Source: Gemmatales bacterium | GTDB taxonomy: Bacteria > Planctomycetota > Planctomycetia > Gemmatales > HRBIN36 | Reading direction: 5' to 3' | Assembly (NCBI GenBank): GCA_025060195.1 | Contig: JANXCQ010000022.1 | Coordinates: 1-64,000, forward strand | DNA length: 64,000 nucleotides | Shown here: positions 10,015-20,766 of the stretch, one piece after another | Layout of the letters: each line of letters opens with the position of its first letter | How positions within the stretch are numbered: position 1 is the first letter of the stretch | Notes under the pieces: model-generated | What the model saw: only the letters and a program-made list of their open reading frames with translations | What the model was told of the DNA's origin: nothing | The model's database searches: none | Position numbers and translations under genes: made by a program

Positions 10015-10554
10015 CGCGGTGGTTAGACGAGGTGTCTTACCGTTCATCCCATGTTGGGCGGTCGTTTCGCGGCCAGGTCGAGCCAGACAGACGTTGAACC
10101 TGGAAAGTTGTAAGAGAGTCGGGGCTCCAGCAGGCCAGTTTTGACAGAGGTTCCCAGGTTAGCGGGGAAAGGAATGCCGCCACGGTTATGCATTTCGCCA
10201 ATAGCTCATGGCCTGTCAAGCACGCGAAACTGATCAGCTCAGGGGCCGCGGATTGAGCCACTTGCAGTTCAAGAGGAGTGCGCTTTCTCGGTGCGCCAGC
10301 CGATGTTAGGCAAGGCAGAAGCTGGTGCGTACCGACCCGCACGCGATGCTGCCCGTCGTTTCCCGAACTTGCCGCAGAATCCCAGGATAGCAAATGCGCT
10401 CAACCTGCCACCAGCGCGGGGAGTAAGCTTGGCAGCGAAGATAGCGGTGGGAAACGGCGATTATTTGCCGCGCGGGTTCTGCGAGCACGCCAAAAGGCGC
10501 CAGCCCCTTCGATAAAGCTCACAAAGATTCCCGCAACTCAGGAGCTTCGCCCCA

Positions 10555-11390
10555 TGGCCCGTAAGAAACGTCGCCGCGAGGAACCGGTACAATCCCCCTT
10601 GGAAACTTATCTTCGTGAAATTAACGAAACCCCCTTGCTGACGCCTGAAGAAGAAAAAGAACTGGCGCAACGAATTGCCCAGGGCGACAGCGAGGCCCGC
10701 GATAAGATGATCCGTGCCAACCTAAGGCTCGTGGTCAACATCGCCCGCAATTACACAGGCAAGGGACTATCTTTGCAGGACTTAATCGAGGAAGGGAATC
10801 TCGGTTTGCTACGGGCCGTGGAAGGTTTCGATCCCAAAATGAACACGCGCTTCAGTACTTATGCCAGTTATTGGATTAAGCAGTCGATCAAACGGGCCCT
10901 GGTCAATTGCGGTAAAACCATCCGCATCCCCGCATACATGGTCGAGTTGCTCAATAAGTGGCGCCGGATGGCCCATCAGTTACAGGACGAACTCGGACGC
11001 ACGCCTACTCAAGAAGAAATCGCACGCGCCCTGAACTTGCCTAAGAAAAAACTCAATATCATCAAGAAGGCCATTCGCATCTACAACTCCTTACCTCAGA
11101 CAGAACAACTGGAGAGCAATTGGACGTTAGGAGAACTGATCACCGATGAGCGGACAAAGACACCAGACCTGGAATTGGTGGAACATGACGACCTGGTTCA
11201 GGTCCTGCGCCTCTTAGAACGCATGGACGAACGCGAGGCGACCATTCTGCGGATGCGCTTCGGTCTGGACAACGAGGAGCCCAAGACCCTGAAGGAAATT
11301 GGGGAACGGTTAGGTCTAACGCGGGAGCGAGTGCGCCAGATCGAGACCGAAGCGCTCAATAAACTCGCCGAGGCGCTGCAAGCCAATTAA
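10555..11390 (+). CDS. RNA polymerase sigma-70 family factor (RpoD/SigA-like, short)
   Basis: SPLETYLREINETPLLTPEEEKELAQRI, DLIEEGNLGLLRAVEGFDP, FSTYASYWIKQSI, region 4 TLKEIGERLGLTRERVRQIE; ATG 10555. Confidence 0.93.
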
Positions 11391-11393
11391 GTT

Positions 11394-12797
11394 TCACTCA
11401 TGACGCAATGCTTCGATGGGATCGAGATAGGCAGCGCGGCGCGCCGGGTACCAACCGAATAACACCCCGACCGCCACGGCAAAGAAAAACGCCAGAAAGA
11501 TGGAGGGGACATGAATTTTCGCCGGCAAATGGGTGGCGAAGAATCGCTCCGCCACGAAGGGCGCAATGACGACCATCAGCAAACCTAGAATCACGCCGAC
11601 GATTCCCCCCACAGTAGTTTGCGCAATCGCCTCGGTGAGAAATTGTAAGGAGATGTCGCTGCGTTTCGCCCCCAAGGCGCGACGGATGCCAATCTCTCGG
11701 GTGCGTTCGGTAACGCTGGCGAGCATGATGTTCATGATGCCGATGCCCCCGACCAGCAGAGAGATCCCGGCAATGGCCGCCAGGAGTATCCGTGCCCGCA
11801 TGCGCGTGCGCTCGGCCTGTTCCAGGCGATCGAGGGGGATTTTGATGTCCCAATCGGCTTTCAGGTGGTAGCGGCTCAGCTGTTCGCGGATCATCTCCGC
11901 CGTGGGCCGCACTTGCGACATTTCCCGCACGGTGACGATGATCTGATGCAGTTGCACCTGTTCTGCACTGCGCGCTCCTGTTGCGCGAATGAACTGGGTC
12001 TCGCCTAACAAGGCCCGCGAGGCTTCCAGGGGGATATAGACGTCGTTATTGAATTGTTCGATAATCGCACCACTGGTGCTGGGATGACGCGACTTCAGAA
12101 CCCCAACCACTACGAAGGCACGGTCCTTGCCACTGAATTTGATACTCTTCCCCAGGGGCGATTCCCCAGGAAAGAGCGTTTGCGCTATATCCGAGCCAAT
12201 GACGGCCACATTGGCAGGGATGGGAAACTCATCTGCTTCGGTGAGGAAACGTCCCTCGGCCAGAGCGTTTTCCAAGCCGAAGGCAACAGCATAGTGAGGT
12301 CGCGTGCCGATCACACGTCCCTGGACCATACGGTTTCCCGCCAACACCGGTCGCACTTCTGCGGGCATGATGCGGAGCGGCAGAATGGAGACGACTTGGT
12401 CGCCCAGTGCTTCCTGATAATAACGCAGGTCGTCATAGGTCAGACCATAACGAGCGACAAAGGCACGGCGGGTCGTGCTCGCTTCTTCGGGCGGCTTGAC
12501 ACTGGTAATGATGATGTTCGTAGCCCCCTGCTTCTTGATCTCTTCCAGGGCTTCGTGCATGCTCCCTTCCCCGAAGGCCATGAGCACGATCACCGACAAC
12601 GTGCCGATAATAATGCCCAATACCGATAAGAACGAGCGCATCTTGTGCAGCCAGAGACTGCGTACCGCCGCAGTCACGCAACGTCGCCCCTTGACTCCCA
12701 GCAGGAACGGCGCAGCCAGGACTAATATCGAAGCTGCCGCCAGCCCGGCGTAGAAAACATAGCTCAGGATACCTAAGATGGTTTGCCGATCCCACAT
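11394..12797 (-). CDS. MacB-like ABC transporter permease (FtsX domain)
   Basis: N-terminal MacB periplasmic core (SLWLHKMRSFLSVLGIIIGTLSVIVLMAFGEG), C-terminal FtsX (GGIGIMNIMLASVTERTREIGIRRALGAKR). Confidence 0.92.
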   Translation of the reverse strand: MWDRQTILGILSYVFYAGLAAASILVLAAPFLLGVKGRRCVTAAVRSLWLHKMRSFLSVLGIIIGTLSVIVLMAFGEGSMHEALEEIKKQGATNIIITSVKPPEEASTTRRAFVARYGLTYDDLRYYQEALGDQVVSILPLRIMPAEVRPVLAGNRMVQGRVIGTRPHYAVAFGLENALAEGRFLTEADEFPIPANVAVIGSDIAQTLFPGESPLGKSIKFSGKDRAFVVVGVLKSRHPSTSGAIIEQFNNDVYIPLEASRALLGETQFIRATGARSAEQVQLHQIIVTVREMSQVRPTAEMIREQLSRYHLKADWDIKIPLDRLEQAERTRMRARILLAAIAGISLLVGGIGIMNIMLASVTERTREIGIRRALGAKRSDISLQFLTEAIAQTTVGGIVGVILGLLMVVIAPFVAERFFATHLPAKIHVPSIFLAFFFAVAVGVLFGWYPARRAAYLDPIEALRHE

Positions 12798-12826
12798 GGC
12801 TCCTTGCCCTTAGGAACTCGCGGGCC

Positions 12827-13522
12827 TCACGCGGCCCGATCCATGCGGTAGTCGGCCTCGACCCGGCCATCGCGGAGTCGCACGACGCGCCGCGCCCAAG
12901 CTGCTATGTCGTTTTCATGAGTCACCATAATGATCGTTCTGCCGGCGTCATTCAGGGCACAAAGCAGTTGCATAATTTCGTCGCTGGTTTTGCTATCGAG
13001 GTTACCCGTCGGTTCGTCGGCGAGGATAATTTCTGGATCGTTCACTAAAGCGCGGGCAATGGCAACACGCTGCTGTTGGCCTCCCGATAACTGAGTCGGA
13101 CGATGGTCCAAACGGTCTCCCAACCCCACCAGGCAAGCGAGCTCGATGCAACGGCGTCGCGTCTGCCGGTTGAGCCGACCCTGATACAGCAACGGCACCT
13201 CGATATTTTCCACTACCGTGTACTGCGGAATGAGATTATACGACTGGAAAATGAACCCAATATAGCGCCCGCGCACTTCTGAGAGCGCGTCATCGGAGAG
13301 TTGGGAAACATCCCGGCCGGCTAGGATGTATGTGCCTGCGGTGGGCCGATCCAGGCACCCCAAAATGTTGAGCAACGTGGATTTTCCCGACCCGGAGGGT
13401 CCCATTAAAGCAATAAAGTCGCCACGCTCGAATGCCAGCGTTACCCCGCGCAGTGCTGGCACCGTAACCGATTCCATCTGGTAATTCTTGACTAGATCAA
13501 TCACCTGGGCTACCACAGCCAT
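12827..13522 (-). CDS. LolD/MacB-type ABC ATP-binding protein
   Basis: [49 protein letters not shown]; start likely ATG at 13522. Confidence 0.93.
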   Translation of the reverse strand: MAVVAQVIDLVKNYQMESVTVPALRGVTLAFERGDFIALMGPSGSGKSTLLNILGCLDRPTAGTYILAGRDVSQLSDDALSEVRGRYIGFIFQSYNLIPQYTVVENIEVPLLYQGRLNRQTRRRCIELACLVGLGDRLDHRPTQLSGGQQQRVAIARALVNDPEIILADEPTGNLDSKTSDEIMQLLCALNDAGRTIIMVTHENDIAAWARRVVRLRDGRVEADYRMDRAA

Positions 13523-13529
13523 GGGCGTG

Positions 13530-15743
13530 TCACCTCGTTGACGGAGAAGACACACCGATCCCGGCGGGAGGTTTAACAAACTGCGGCGGCAGGTTCGGAG
13601 GCGAACCCCCACTACCAGGCTTGCGATACTTGCCGCCGAAACCGGGCTTGCGCCCGGGCGCGGTACCAGACCCTGGGACGGGTTTGTCACCCGCACCGTC
13701 CGCGGCTGGCGGTGTCCCAGGAGCATCGGGATTAGTTAATGGCGGACTCGCGGGTTTCTCATGGGCGGGAGAACGCGGTACACTTCGTTCTCCAGATTCG
13801 GCCAAGTCGCCACGACGTTCCGCCAAGGTCCGCGGATTGAGCACGACGATTTCCCCTTCCTTTAGCTCGGAGTCGGGTAAAATTTCCACCCAACGGTTGT
13901 TACTAACCCCTGTGCGGATAATCCGCTTTTCGACCTCGCCCGTCTGTTCATTCTTGACATAACAGAATTTCTGCCCAGCCACTTCTAAGACCGCATGGAG
14001 GGGTAAGCGCAAAACGTTCTCACGTGCGCCGTCGAGAAAAATGGTCACCTCCGCACTCATGCCTGGTCGAAGATGAGGCACTTCCTCATCCACGCTGACA
14101 ATGGTCTGATAGACCTTCACGTCGCTGGACATGAAGTCCGTAGAGGAAGCTACCGCCGCGACAGCTTTGACGTGTCCCTGGATCGGCCTGGGATAGTCCG
14201 CAACACGAATCTGCGCCCGTAATCCCGGGCGAACGACCTCTTCCTCGGCATCAGCAAATTCTTCGCGCAAGCGCGGCGCCAGCATCAATGTGGTAATCTT
14301 ACTCCAATCATTAGGCAGGGCGGCTAACGCGGCCACCCAGCGCTCCCCAAAGCCGGTGCGCCGCACTACATCCCCACGAATGCGGCTGACCAGCGACTCA
14401 TGCACTTTGACGCGCACCTGCATTCGCTTGAGATCGGGAATACGCATGAGCCGCTGACCCTCACGCACGGGTTCGTTTTCTTGAATGACGACCTGTTGGC
14501 TCCCGATGCCCCAACGGCTGGTCTCCGGCACATAATAAATGACTAGGCCGTCATTAGGCGCGTAAATGACGCAGTTACGAATATCCTCGGCCAACTCCTC
14601 GAGTTTGCGCAATTCCTGTTCATAGATGGACAAACGCGACTTATACGTGGCTTCCGCCTGAGCGGCTCGGGCCTCGGTTTGCGTTTTGACCATCGCCAAC
14701 GTGGCTTTCGCCTGGGCGAGCTTATTCTGATAATCAATTAGGCCCCGCCGATATTCATATTCATCCAGGACCCGTTTCTCTTCGAGAAGTTTTTCCAGAT
14801 TGATTTGCGCACTGCGTAAACGTGCTTCGTCCGCCTGAGCCTGACTGACGCTGACGTAGCCCAGCTTGACCATCCGCATCGTCCAACTATAGCGGTCGCG
14901 CCATTGGGCCAATTCCGACTCCGCGATCGAGATGCGTCCCAGCACGTCCTTGCGTTTTTGTTCGATGTCCCCTTCCAGGAACTTCTTGAGGTCGATTTCG
15001 GCAAGCCGAACATTGTTTTCGGCATTTTCCAGATCACTTTTATTCTGACTCAGGATGATCTCGCGATCTTTCTCTGCCTGTACCAGTAGGGCCAGTTTCT
15101 CGGCAACGACGATCTCCTGATCCTTGTATTGCTCCTTGAGTGCGGAGTCGTCGAGCAAACAGATGAGGTCGCCTTTGCGCACTTGAGAACCATCGGGAAT
15201 GACCCATTTGATGGTAGTGGCAATGTTATTACCGCGACCGCTGCTCCGCACTCGACAAACGATTTCAGTATTGCGTGCCGATTCCAATTCTCCCCATTGC
15301 ACCGCAGTCAAGATGATGTCGCCTCGATCCACGCGGTGAAATTCCAAGTCGCGGTAAGGGTTGTCGAACGCGCCGAACCAGGAAGCGACCAGCATACCCG
15401 CGCCCGCGAACAACCCAAGCAGGACTATGCCTCCTAACCATGTCGTGGGTTTGAACCAACGTCGGCGCGGCAGGTCCCAGGCGACCTCGAACGCTGCCTC
15501 GCCATTGGTGAGCGGCGCCCACGCCATGCTACTATTTTCTTGCCGTGGCCGACGCGACAAAACGCTCGACGGATTCTGCGTCTCGATCGCGGGTGGTGCG
15601 GGGAGCGGATTTTGGGAAAAGTCGTGACCGGTTTTTTCTTCCAAGCTCTGGCTGGAAGAAGCAGGCTCCTGCGCGTCAAGGTTCCGGGAGGCGGGTTGGG
15701 GGCGGGAGGAGAGTGTCGTCGAAGGGGGAGGTGTCGCGCTCAT
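13530..15743 (-). CDS. HlyD-family periplasmic adaptor (membrane fusion protein)
   Basis: Single TM, long coiled-coil, barrel-sandwich-type segments; ATG 15743 has GAGGAG upstream. Confidence 0.82.
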   Translation of the reverse strand: MSATPPPSTTLSSRPQPASRNLDAQEPASSSQSLEEKTGHDFSQNPLPAPPAIETQNPSSVLSRRPRQENSSMAWAPLTNGEAAFEVAWDLPRRRWFKPTTWLGGIVLLGLFAGAGMLVASWFGAFDNPYRDLEFHRVDRGDIILTAVQWGELESARNTEIVCRVRSSGRGNNIATTIKWVIPDGSQVRKGDLICLLDDSALKEQYKDQEIVVAEKLALLVQAEKDREIILSQNKSDLENAENNVRLAEIDLKKFLEGDIEQKRKDVLGRISIAESELAQWRDRYSWTMRMVKLGYVSVSQAQADEARLRSAQINLEKLLEEKRVLDEYEYRRGLIDYQNKLAQAKATLAMVKTQTEARAAQAEATYKSRLSIYEQELRKLEELAEDIRNCVIYAPNDGLVIYYVPETSRWGIGSQQVVIQENEPVREGQRLMRIPDLKRMQVRVKVHESLVSRIRGDVVRRTGFGERWVAALAALPNDWSKITTLMLAPRLREEFADAEEEVVRPGLRAQIRVADYPRPIQGHVKAVAAVASSTDFMSSDVKVYQTIVSVDEEVPHLRPGMSAEVTIFLDGARENVLRLPLHAVLEVAGQKFCYVKNEQTGEVEKRIIRTGVSNNRWVEILPDSELKEGEIVVLNPRTLAERRGDLAESGERSVPRSPAHEKPASPPLTNPDAPGTPPAADGAGDKPVPGSGTAPGRKPGFGGKYRKPGSGGSPPNLPPQFVKPPAGIGVSSPSTR

Positions 15744-18525
15744 CGCTCCAGACTCCTCGCTCATCTATGGTCATCATTTCCAGGTCGCGGAACAAGATCA
15801 TGCGGGTGGTGAGGTAGCTGGTCCAGGTGTCCATCAGAGCGTTTTCCGTGGCGGGCAAGGAGCGCAGGGCACCTAAGAGTTGCTGCGTGAGCGCTGCGGC
15901 CGCGGTGGCGACATCCCGTTGCACTCCAGGCTCCGGCGGCGCCGCTAACACCTCGCGCGCTTGGTTGACCTGAAGATAGGTCAGTACCAAGGCGCGCTGC
16001 CTCAGCAAGTAATCCTGCTGCAATTGCCGCAACCGTCGCACCGTTTGGCGAATTTGCAAGACCAACGCGTCTTCCTGAGCCATCAATGCGCGTCGCTGTC
16101 GTTGAAAGGCGATTAGCGCGGCGCGATAGCGATTGCGTTCCAGACGGCGCACCAAAGGCAGCTCCGTGTTCAGGCTCAGCTCGTGCTGGGCGCGGGTACC
16201 TTCAAAGTCCAGGGGACGTGCCAAAATCGCAGGCGTTGCCACGTCCACGAAATAGCGCAAATCCACCACGCCCAGCAATGCGTTGGCCGTGACCGCAATC
16301 TGCCGCCAGGCATCCACCAGTTGGGCCCGACGGTTCATCAAATCCAGCCGCCTACGGAGCGCAGTATTCCCAGCTACTAAAAGAGCAGTTTCCTCGTCCG
16401 TCTCTAATAAGTCTATCCCCTCCACTATGATGCGGGGAAGGGGTGGCCAGGACTTTTCCAGTCTCATCAATTTCTCATCTCGAGCCTCCAGTAAGACCTG
16501 GGCGAAGTTGTCGAAAACGGATTGAAACGCGCGGCTCCGTTGCAATTGGCGGATTTCCAACACTCGCAGACCACGGAAGGGCTCCATTTGCAACACCGTA
16601 GGCGCCGCGAACGCGCCAAGTAACGCCTCCACTTCCACCGCCACCTGCCAAGTTCGTTGTTCCAGGCGACGCAACGATAATTCCAATTGTCCTAGATAGA
16701 GCTGCCGCGTGATGTCGCGTAGGCGTTGCTGCAACTCCCGCGGAAACTCCCGATCCTGCAATTGATATTCAACTCGTAAATCTTCCAGATACCGCTGCTC
16801 GGAGCGCAACGCTTCTAGCAAAAGTTCGATGGCTGGACGTCGGCAAGTCCAGTAAGCCCCGGGCGAGAAACCAGGCACCAACGGCGCCACGGAGAGCACC
16901 GCGGCCATTTCCGCCACGGCAAAAGCCCCCTGATCGCTTTGTCCGCTCAGACCTTGCCAGAAGCGCCAGCGCTCGGAAATGGTGGTTTGCAATTCCGTGC
17001 CCTGGACGTAATCCGACTCGCCCAGAGCTCGTTCAATTTCTCGGCGAATTGTGCCAGCCGCGTCGGGGCGGATTTCCCATTCGCGTATGGCATTGACGAG
17101 CTGAGTATAACCGTTGATCGCCTGGTCGAGCGCATCCATTTGCCGACGCAGGGGCATCATGACACTGGGGTCGAGTTGCAGCGGGAACTCAGTGGGCAGA
17201 CCCAGCTGGAGCTTGAACTGATCCAAAGTGTTCGCATAAATGACGCGACTTTGCAACACCACCGACTGCGCTTCGCGATACGCCTGTTCCACCTGGTTGA
17301 CCTGCAATTCGGAAATGCCACTAAAGCCACCCGCCAAATTGCGAAAACGCTCCAGCTCCCGCTCCAACTCAACAACGATGCGCTCATTGTTATAAAGCTG
17401 CTGCTGACGTAGCAATGTCGGCAGATAACCGACGGGCGCTACAGGCGTGTCCGCAGGGCCAACGGCAATAGCCCCCCCTGCCGCGATGCTCACGTAAAAT
17501 TCGCGATGAAACCGTGCATAGCGTCGCAATTCATAGACCAAGTCGCGTTCCGCTTGCGTCAATGGCTCGAGAGTAACAGCACGCCCGCCGCCCGCCAAAA
17601 ATGGTTGCGCCAAACTGAAGGTCAGGCGCGATTGGCTCAGTGTATGCTTGGCCGTGCCCGTCAGGTTGATCACGGTCTGGTTGGCCAGTCGCAACAATAA
17701 CAGCGCTCCCGTGGGAAGCAATTGCCGCACCCCCACCGTGGGATTCACGCGCCAGCGATTGGCTGGGCCTCCAGGCACCTCCTCCCCCCACCATTGGCGA
17801 ATGGCCAACATCGTCGCCTCGAACTGGGGCAGAAAGGCAAAACGCTCCAAACTCACGGGCAGGGCTGCCAAATATAGATCCTCACGTCGGCTCTGAAACT
17901 CGCGACTATTGAGCATGCCCAACTCGACTGCCTGCTCCAGGGTAATGATGTAACCTTCGTCCGCCTGTGAACTGCCAGGCGAAGCGCCTGAGTCAGGGGG
18001 AGTTATGGGGGCATAACGCGGCAACACCCAGCGGCGCGTCCGTAGCGGTAAGCCGAGGCGTTGGCGATTTTCCCGATCCCACTGCTCCAACAGTTGCAGA
18101 TAGCCGTCCCCTTCTATGTAGGCCACTGCTTTGGGCCGCTGGGGACGTGGCGCTAAACTCCAAGCCGCGGGGTCGTCAGGCGGCATCGGAGGGAAATTCG
18201 GATCCGTCGGGTCAGCAAATCGGGCCAACGGATGAGGATAAACGAAGTAATTGGCCAAGCGACCCTCGGATACCGCCTCTTTTTCCTGGAGGATTTCCCG
18301 CACATCATGATCGGCACGTCGGCGGAAAAACTCCCGCGTGCAGCCCGACACCATCATCACAACTACCGCCACAAGACCACACCACCGACCCGGCCACCAG
18401 GAGCTACTCCAAGACCGACTGGGACTTCGACTGCCCGCTTGTTCAGCACTGTTTCGCATAGGATGCCAATCCGGTCTCGGACGATGAGCGGAAGTCATGA
18501 CCCCGAGGCTGCCTTCAGTAGGCAT
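15676..18525 (-). CDS. TolC-like outer-membrane efflux protein
   Basis: Long helical OEP-type repeats, located directly upstream of HlyD and MacB genes on same strand. Confidence 0.75.
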   Translation of the reverse strand: MPTEGSLGVMTSAHRPRPDWHPMRNSAEQAGSRSPSRSWSSSWWPGRWCGLVAVVVMMVSGCTREFFRRRADHDVREILQEKEAVSEGRLANYFVYPHPLARFADPTDPNFPPMPPDDPAAWSLAPRPQRPKAVAYIEGDGYLQLLEQWDRENRQRLGLPLRTRRWVLPRYAPITPPDSGASPGSSQADEGYIITLEQAVELGMLNSREFQSRREDLYLAALPVSLERFAFLPQFEATMLAIRQWWGEEVPGGPANRWRVNPTVGVRQLLPTGALLLLRLANQTVINLTGTAKHTLSQSRLTFSLAQPFLAGGGRAVTLEPLTQAERDLVYELRRYARFHREFYVSIAAGGAIAVGPADTPVAPVGYLPTLLRQQQLYNNERIVVELERELERFRNLAGGFSGISELQVNQVEQAYREAQSVVLQSRVIYANTLDQFKLQLGLPTEFPLQLDPSVMMPLRRQMDALDQAINGYTQLVNAIREWEIRPDAAGTIRREIERALGESDYVQGTELQTTISERWRFWQGLSGQSDQGAFAVAEMAAVLSVAPLVPGFSPGAYWTCRRPAIELLLEALRSEQRYLEDLRVEYQLQDREFPRELQQRLRDITRQLYLGQLELSLRRLEQRTWQVAVEVEALLGAFAAPTVLQMEPFRGLRVLEIRQLQRSRAFQSVFDNFAQVLLEARDEKLMRLEKSWPPLPRIIVEGIDLLETDEETALLVAGNTALRRRLDLMNRRAQLVDAWRQIAVTANALLGVVDLRYFVDVATPAILARPLDFEGTRAQHELSLNTELPLVRRLERNRYRAALIAFQRQRRALMAQEDALVLQIRQTVRRLRQLQQDYLLRQRALVLTYLQVNQAREVLAAPPEPGVQRDVATAAAALTQQLLGALRSLPATENALMDTWTSYLTTRMILFRDLEMMTIDERGVWSDERDTSPFDDTLLPPPTRLPEP

Positions 18526-18575
18526 CGGCGGAAGGAATCCGAGGAAGGATCAGGAAGTGGGTGAGCTAGGGACGA

Positions 18576-19355
18576 TTACAGACCTTCTGCGTCAGGGCAC
18601 TCCGCCAGCAGGCGCAACAATTGTTCTCCTACCTGGGCCTGTTCCGGGTGCTGCCGCATCAGTTTTTGGACTTGCTCCCTCGCCCACTGCGGATGCTCCG
18701 TCACGTACCATGCCATGCCCGCGAAGAAAAGTTGCACCTGCTCCAAACACTGTCGCGCAAACTCCTGGGCAGCTTGCTGACCGAAACGGAGAATCACCTG
18801 CCAACCCCGCGCATCGACTTGGGCAGCCAGCTCAGCTTGATGCCGAATGCCTGTTTGCCCTTGTGGCGCACGCAGGCCACGGTAACGCAACAATAGCAAA
18901 GCCCGCACGTGCGCAGGTTGACTAAGGAGCTTGCCACGCCCAGTCGCCTCGACATACCACAAACGCAGACCTGGCTCGTGATAAATCGTGTGCCAATTCA
19001 TCCGATTCCCGTGCTCATCCTCCCCAACAAACTCACCGTTGCCCACTGCACGCACCTGCACTCCCCGCGCTCCTAACTGCTGCCACAGCCAATAACCCCA
19101 ATCGGGATGTTCTAGTAACCACACATACAACTCCCGCCGACAGGGAAATGTCTCGGCTCGGCCCGTCGAACGGATCTGCGGCGCCTGTGCCACATGCAGG
19201 GCGTGACTTCGCCAGGGCTCGGCGAGACGCTGGAGCAATTCTGCGTTCCAAACTTCCGACGCCCCACGTTCGCCCTGCGCGGGAACCGGCTCCCAACTCG
19301 CCCAGGCCAAGACCACGTTCACGAGCACCCCTTGCCAACCTCGTCGCACTTGCAT
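18576..19355 (-). CDS. hypothetical exported protein
   Basis: 259-aa ORF with N-terminal hydrophobic segment; no recognised family. Confidence 0.6.
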   Translation of the reverse strand: MQVRRGWQGVLVNVVLAWASWEPVPAQGERGASEVWNAELLQRLAEPWRSHALHVAQAPQIRSTGRAETFPCRRELYVWLLEHPDWGYWLWQQLGARGVQVRAVGNGEFVGEDEHGNRMNWHTIYHEPGLRLWYVEATGRGKLLSQPAHVRALLLLRYRGLRAPQGQTGIRHQAELAAQVDARGWQVILRFGQQAAQEFARQCLEQVQLFFAGMAWYVTEHPQWAREQVQKLMRQHPEQAQVGEQLLRLLAECPDAEGL

Positions 19356-19694
19356 GGTGTTTCCGTCCCTCCTGAGTGCCGACGGCTCGGTGCTTGGGTC
19401 GGAGTCTGCCGTCGGCGTCTTTGGCGTTAATCGAACATAGGCCTAACGAAAATAGAGACTTTTTCTGTCCTAGGGACTTTACCAAGCAGTGCGACTAGGC
19501 AAACTTTACCGACGCCGTCGCCGCGCTACTGACTTTTCACCTCGCGACAGAATCTGCCACTTTGGAATAGTCGCCAAAATCGCTAGCCAAGAAAAACTCG
19601 CTCTCCTCAGCAAAATTTGTGCTATACTTGGGCAGCAGGGCTGTAAGCATCAACGCAACTTGCTCGCCTCGTTGTGCTGGCCCAGGAGGCAACT

Positions 19695-20621
19695 ATGGCC
19701 GCCCCTTTACCAGTGTATCGCAACCCTAACTACCTGGATGAATCTTCAAGTTCGCGGAACCCCGCGGAGCTCGATTTGCAGCCTACGTTGTCGGCACAGG
19801 CCGCACCGGATTCCGTTGCGGAGGACGACGCAGACGTGCGCTCAGGAATGATTATTTCCCTGATGCCAAAAAAGTCTTCAGGGGGCGGCGACCCCAATGG
19901 CGATTTGGCCAGCTTACACGAAGAAAATCGCCGATTACGGGCATCGTTAGAACAAGCCCGGGAACGACTCGCCCTCATGGAACGAGAAGCCGCTCGCTGG
20001 CGCCAACGCGAACAGGAATACGAGGCTCTTCTGGAAGAGAAAAGCGAACTGATTCGCCAACTCCACCAGGAACTACAGCTGGCCAAACAACGCCCCGCCG
20101 TCGAACGCCGCGTGCCCCGCGAGGAAGAACTCCTCGCGCTAGAACAGGAACTATTGCGCGAACGCGAACAACTCAAGCGGGACGAAGAACAACTCATGGC
20201 CGAAATTCGCCAAATGGAAGTAACGTTATCCCGCGAACGCGCCGACTTAGCCCGCCAACGCAACGAACTGCAACGCCTGCATCAGCAAATTCAAATGGAA
20301 CTGGAGATGGCCGCCCGCGAAGCCACCTTACGCGAACGCCTCGCCCCCTTATACGAACTACATGCCGAGTTACAACGTCGCTACTTCGGCGAGACACGCC
20401 ACTCCCTTCGGCCGCCGTCGAATTCCCAAACTGCTACCGCCCCGGCGAAGAGACCTAGTTCTTCGTCGCCTGACATGAGCACCGCCAAACCCTCCACGCC
20501 GCTCCTGTCCGCAAACCCTGGGAACCAGGCTCCCGCCTCCGCACCTCCCGCAGGGCCTGAACCCATTCACGAAGACAGCTCCAAGCCGGGCTTCTTCCGA
20601 CGCCTGTTCGGCCTCGGCTAA
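19695..20621 (+). CDS. coiled-coil protein
   Basis: ATG 19695 after AGGAGG; strongly heptad-like E/R/Q/L-rich region. Confidence 0.7.
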   Translation: MAAPLPVYRNPNYLDESSSSRNPAELDLQPTLSAQAAPDSVAEDDADVRSGMIISLMPKKSSGGGDPNGDLASLHEENRRLRASLEQARERLALMEREAARWRQREQEYEALLEEKSELIRQLHQELQLAKQRPAVERRVPREEELLALEQELLREREQLKRDEEQLMAEIRQMEVTLSRERADLARQRNELQRLHQQIQMELEMAAREATLRERLAPLYELHAELQRRYFGETRHSLRPPSNSQTATAPAKRPSSSSPDMSTAKPSTPLLSANPGNQAPASAPPAGPEPIHEDSSKPGFFRRLFGLG

Positions 20622-20766
20622 CCTGCGTGCTCATCACGGCACCTAATTTCGACATATTCCCTATCCTCGGTAAAAAAGTTTAGAGCGTTACGACTCCGAG
20701 CCGAAACTTATATGGGATGATTTTCTCGGTTCCTGCGGGCGAGCACGAGTCCACGCGAGATAGCGT

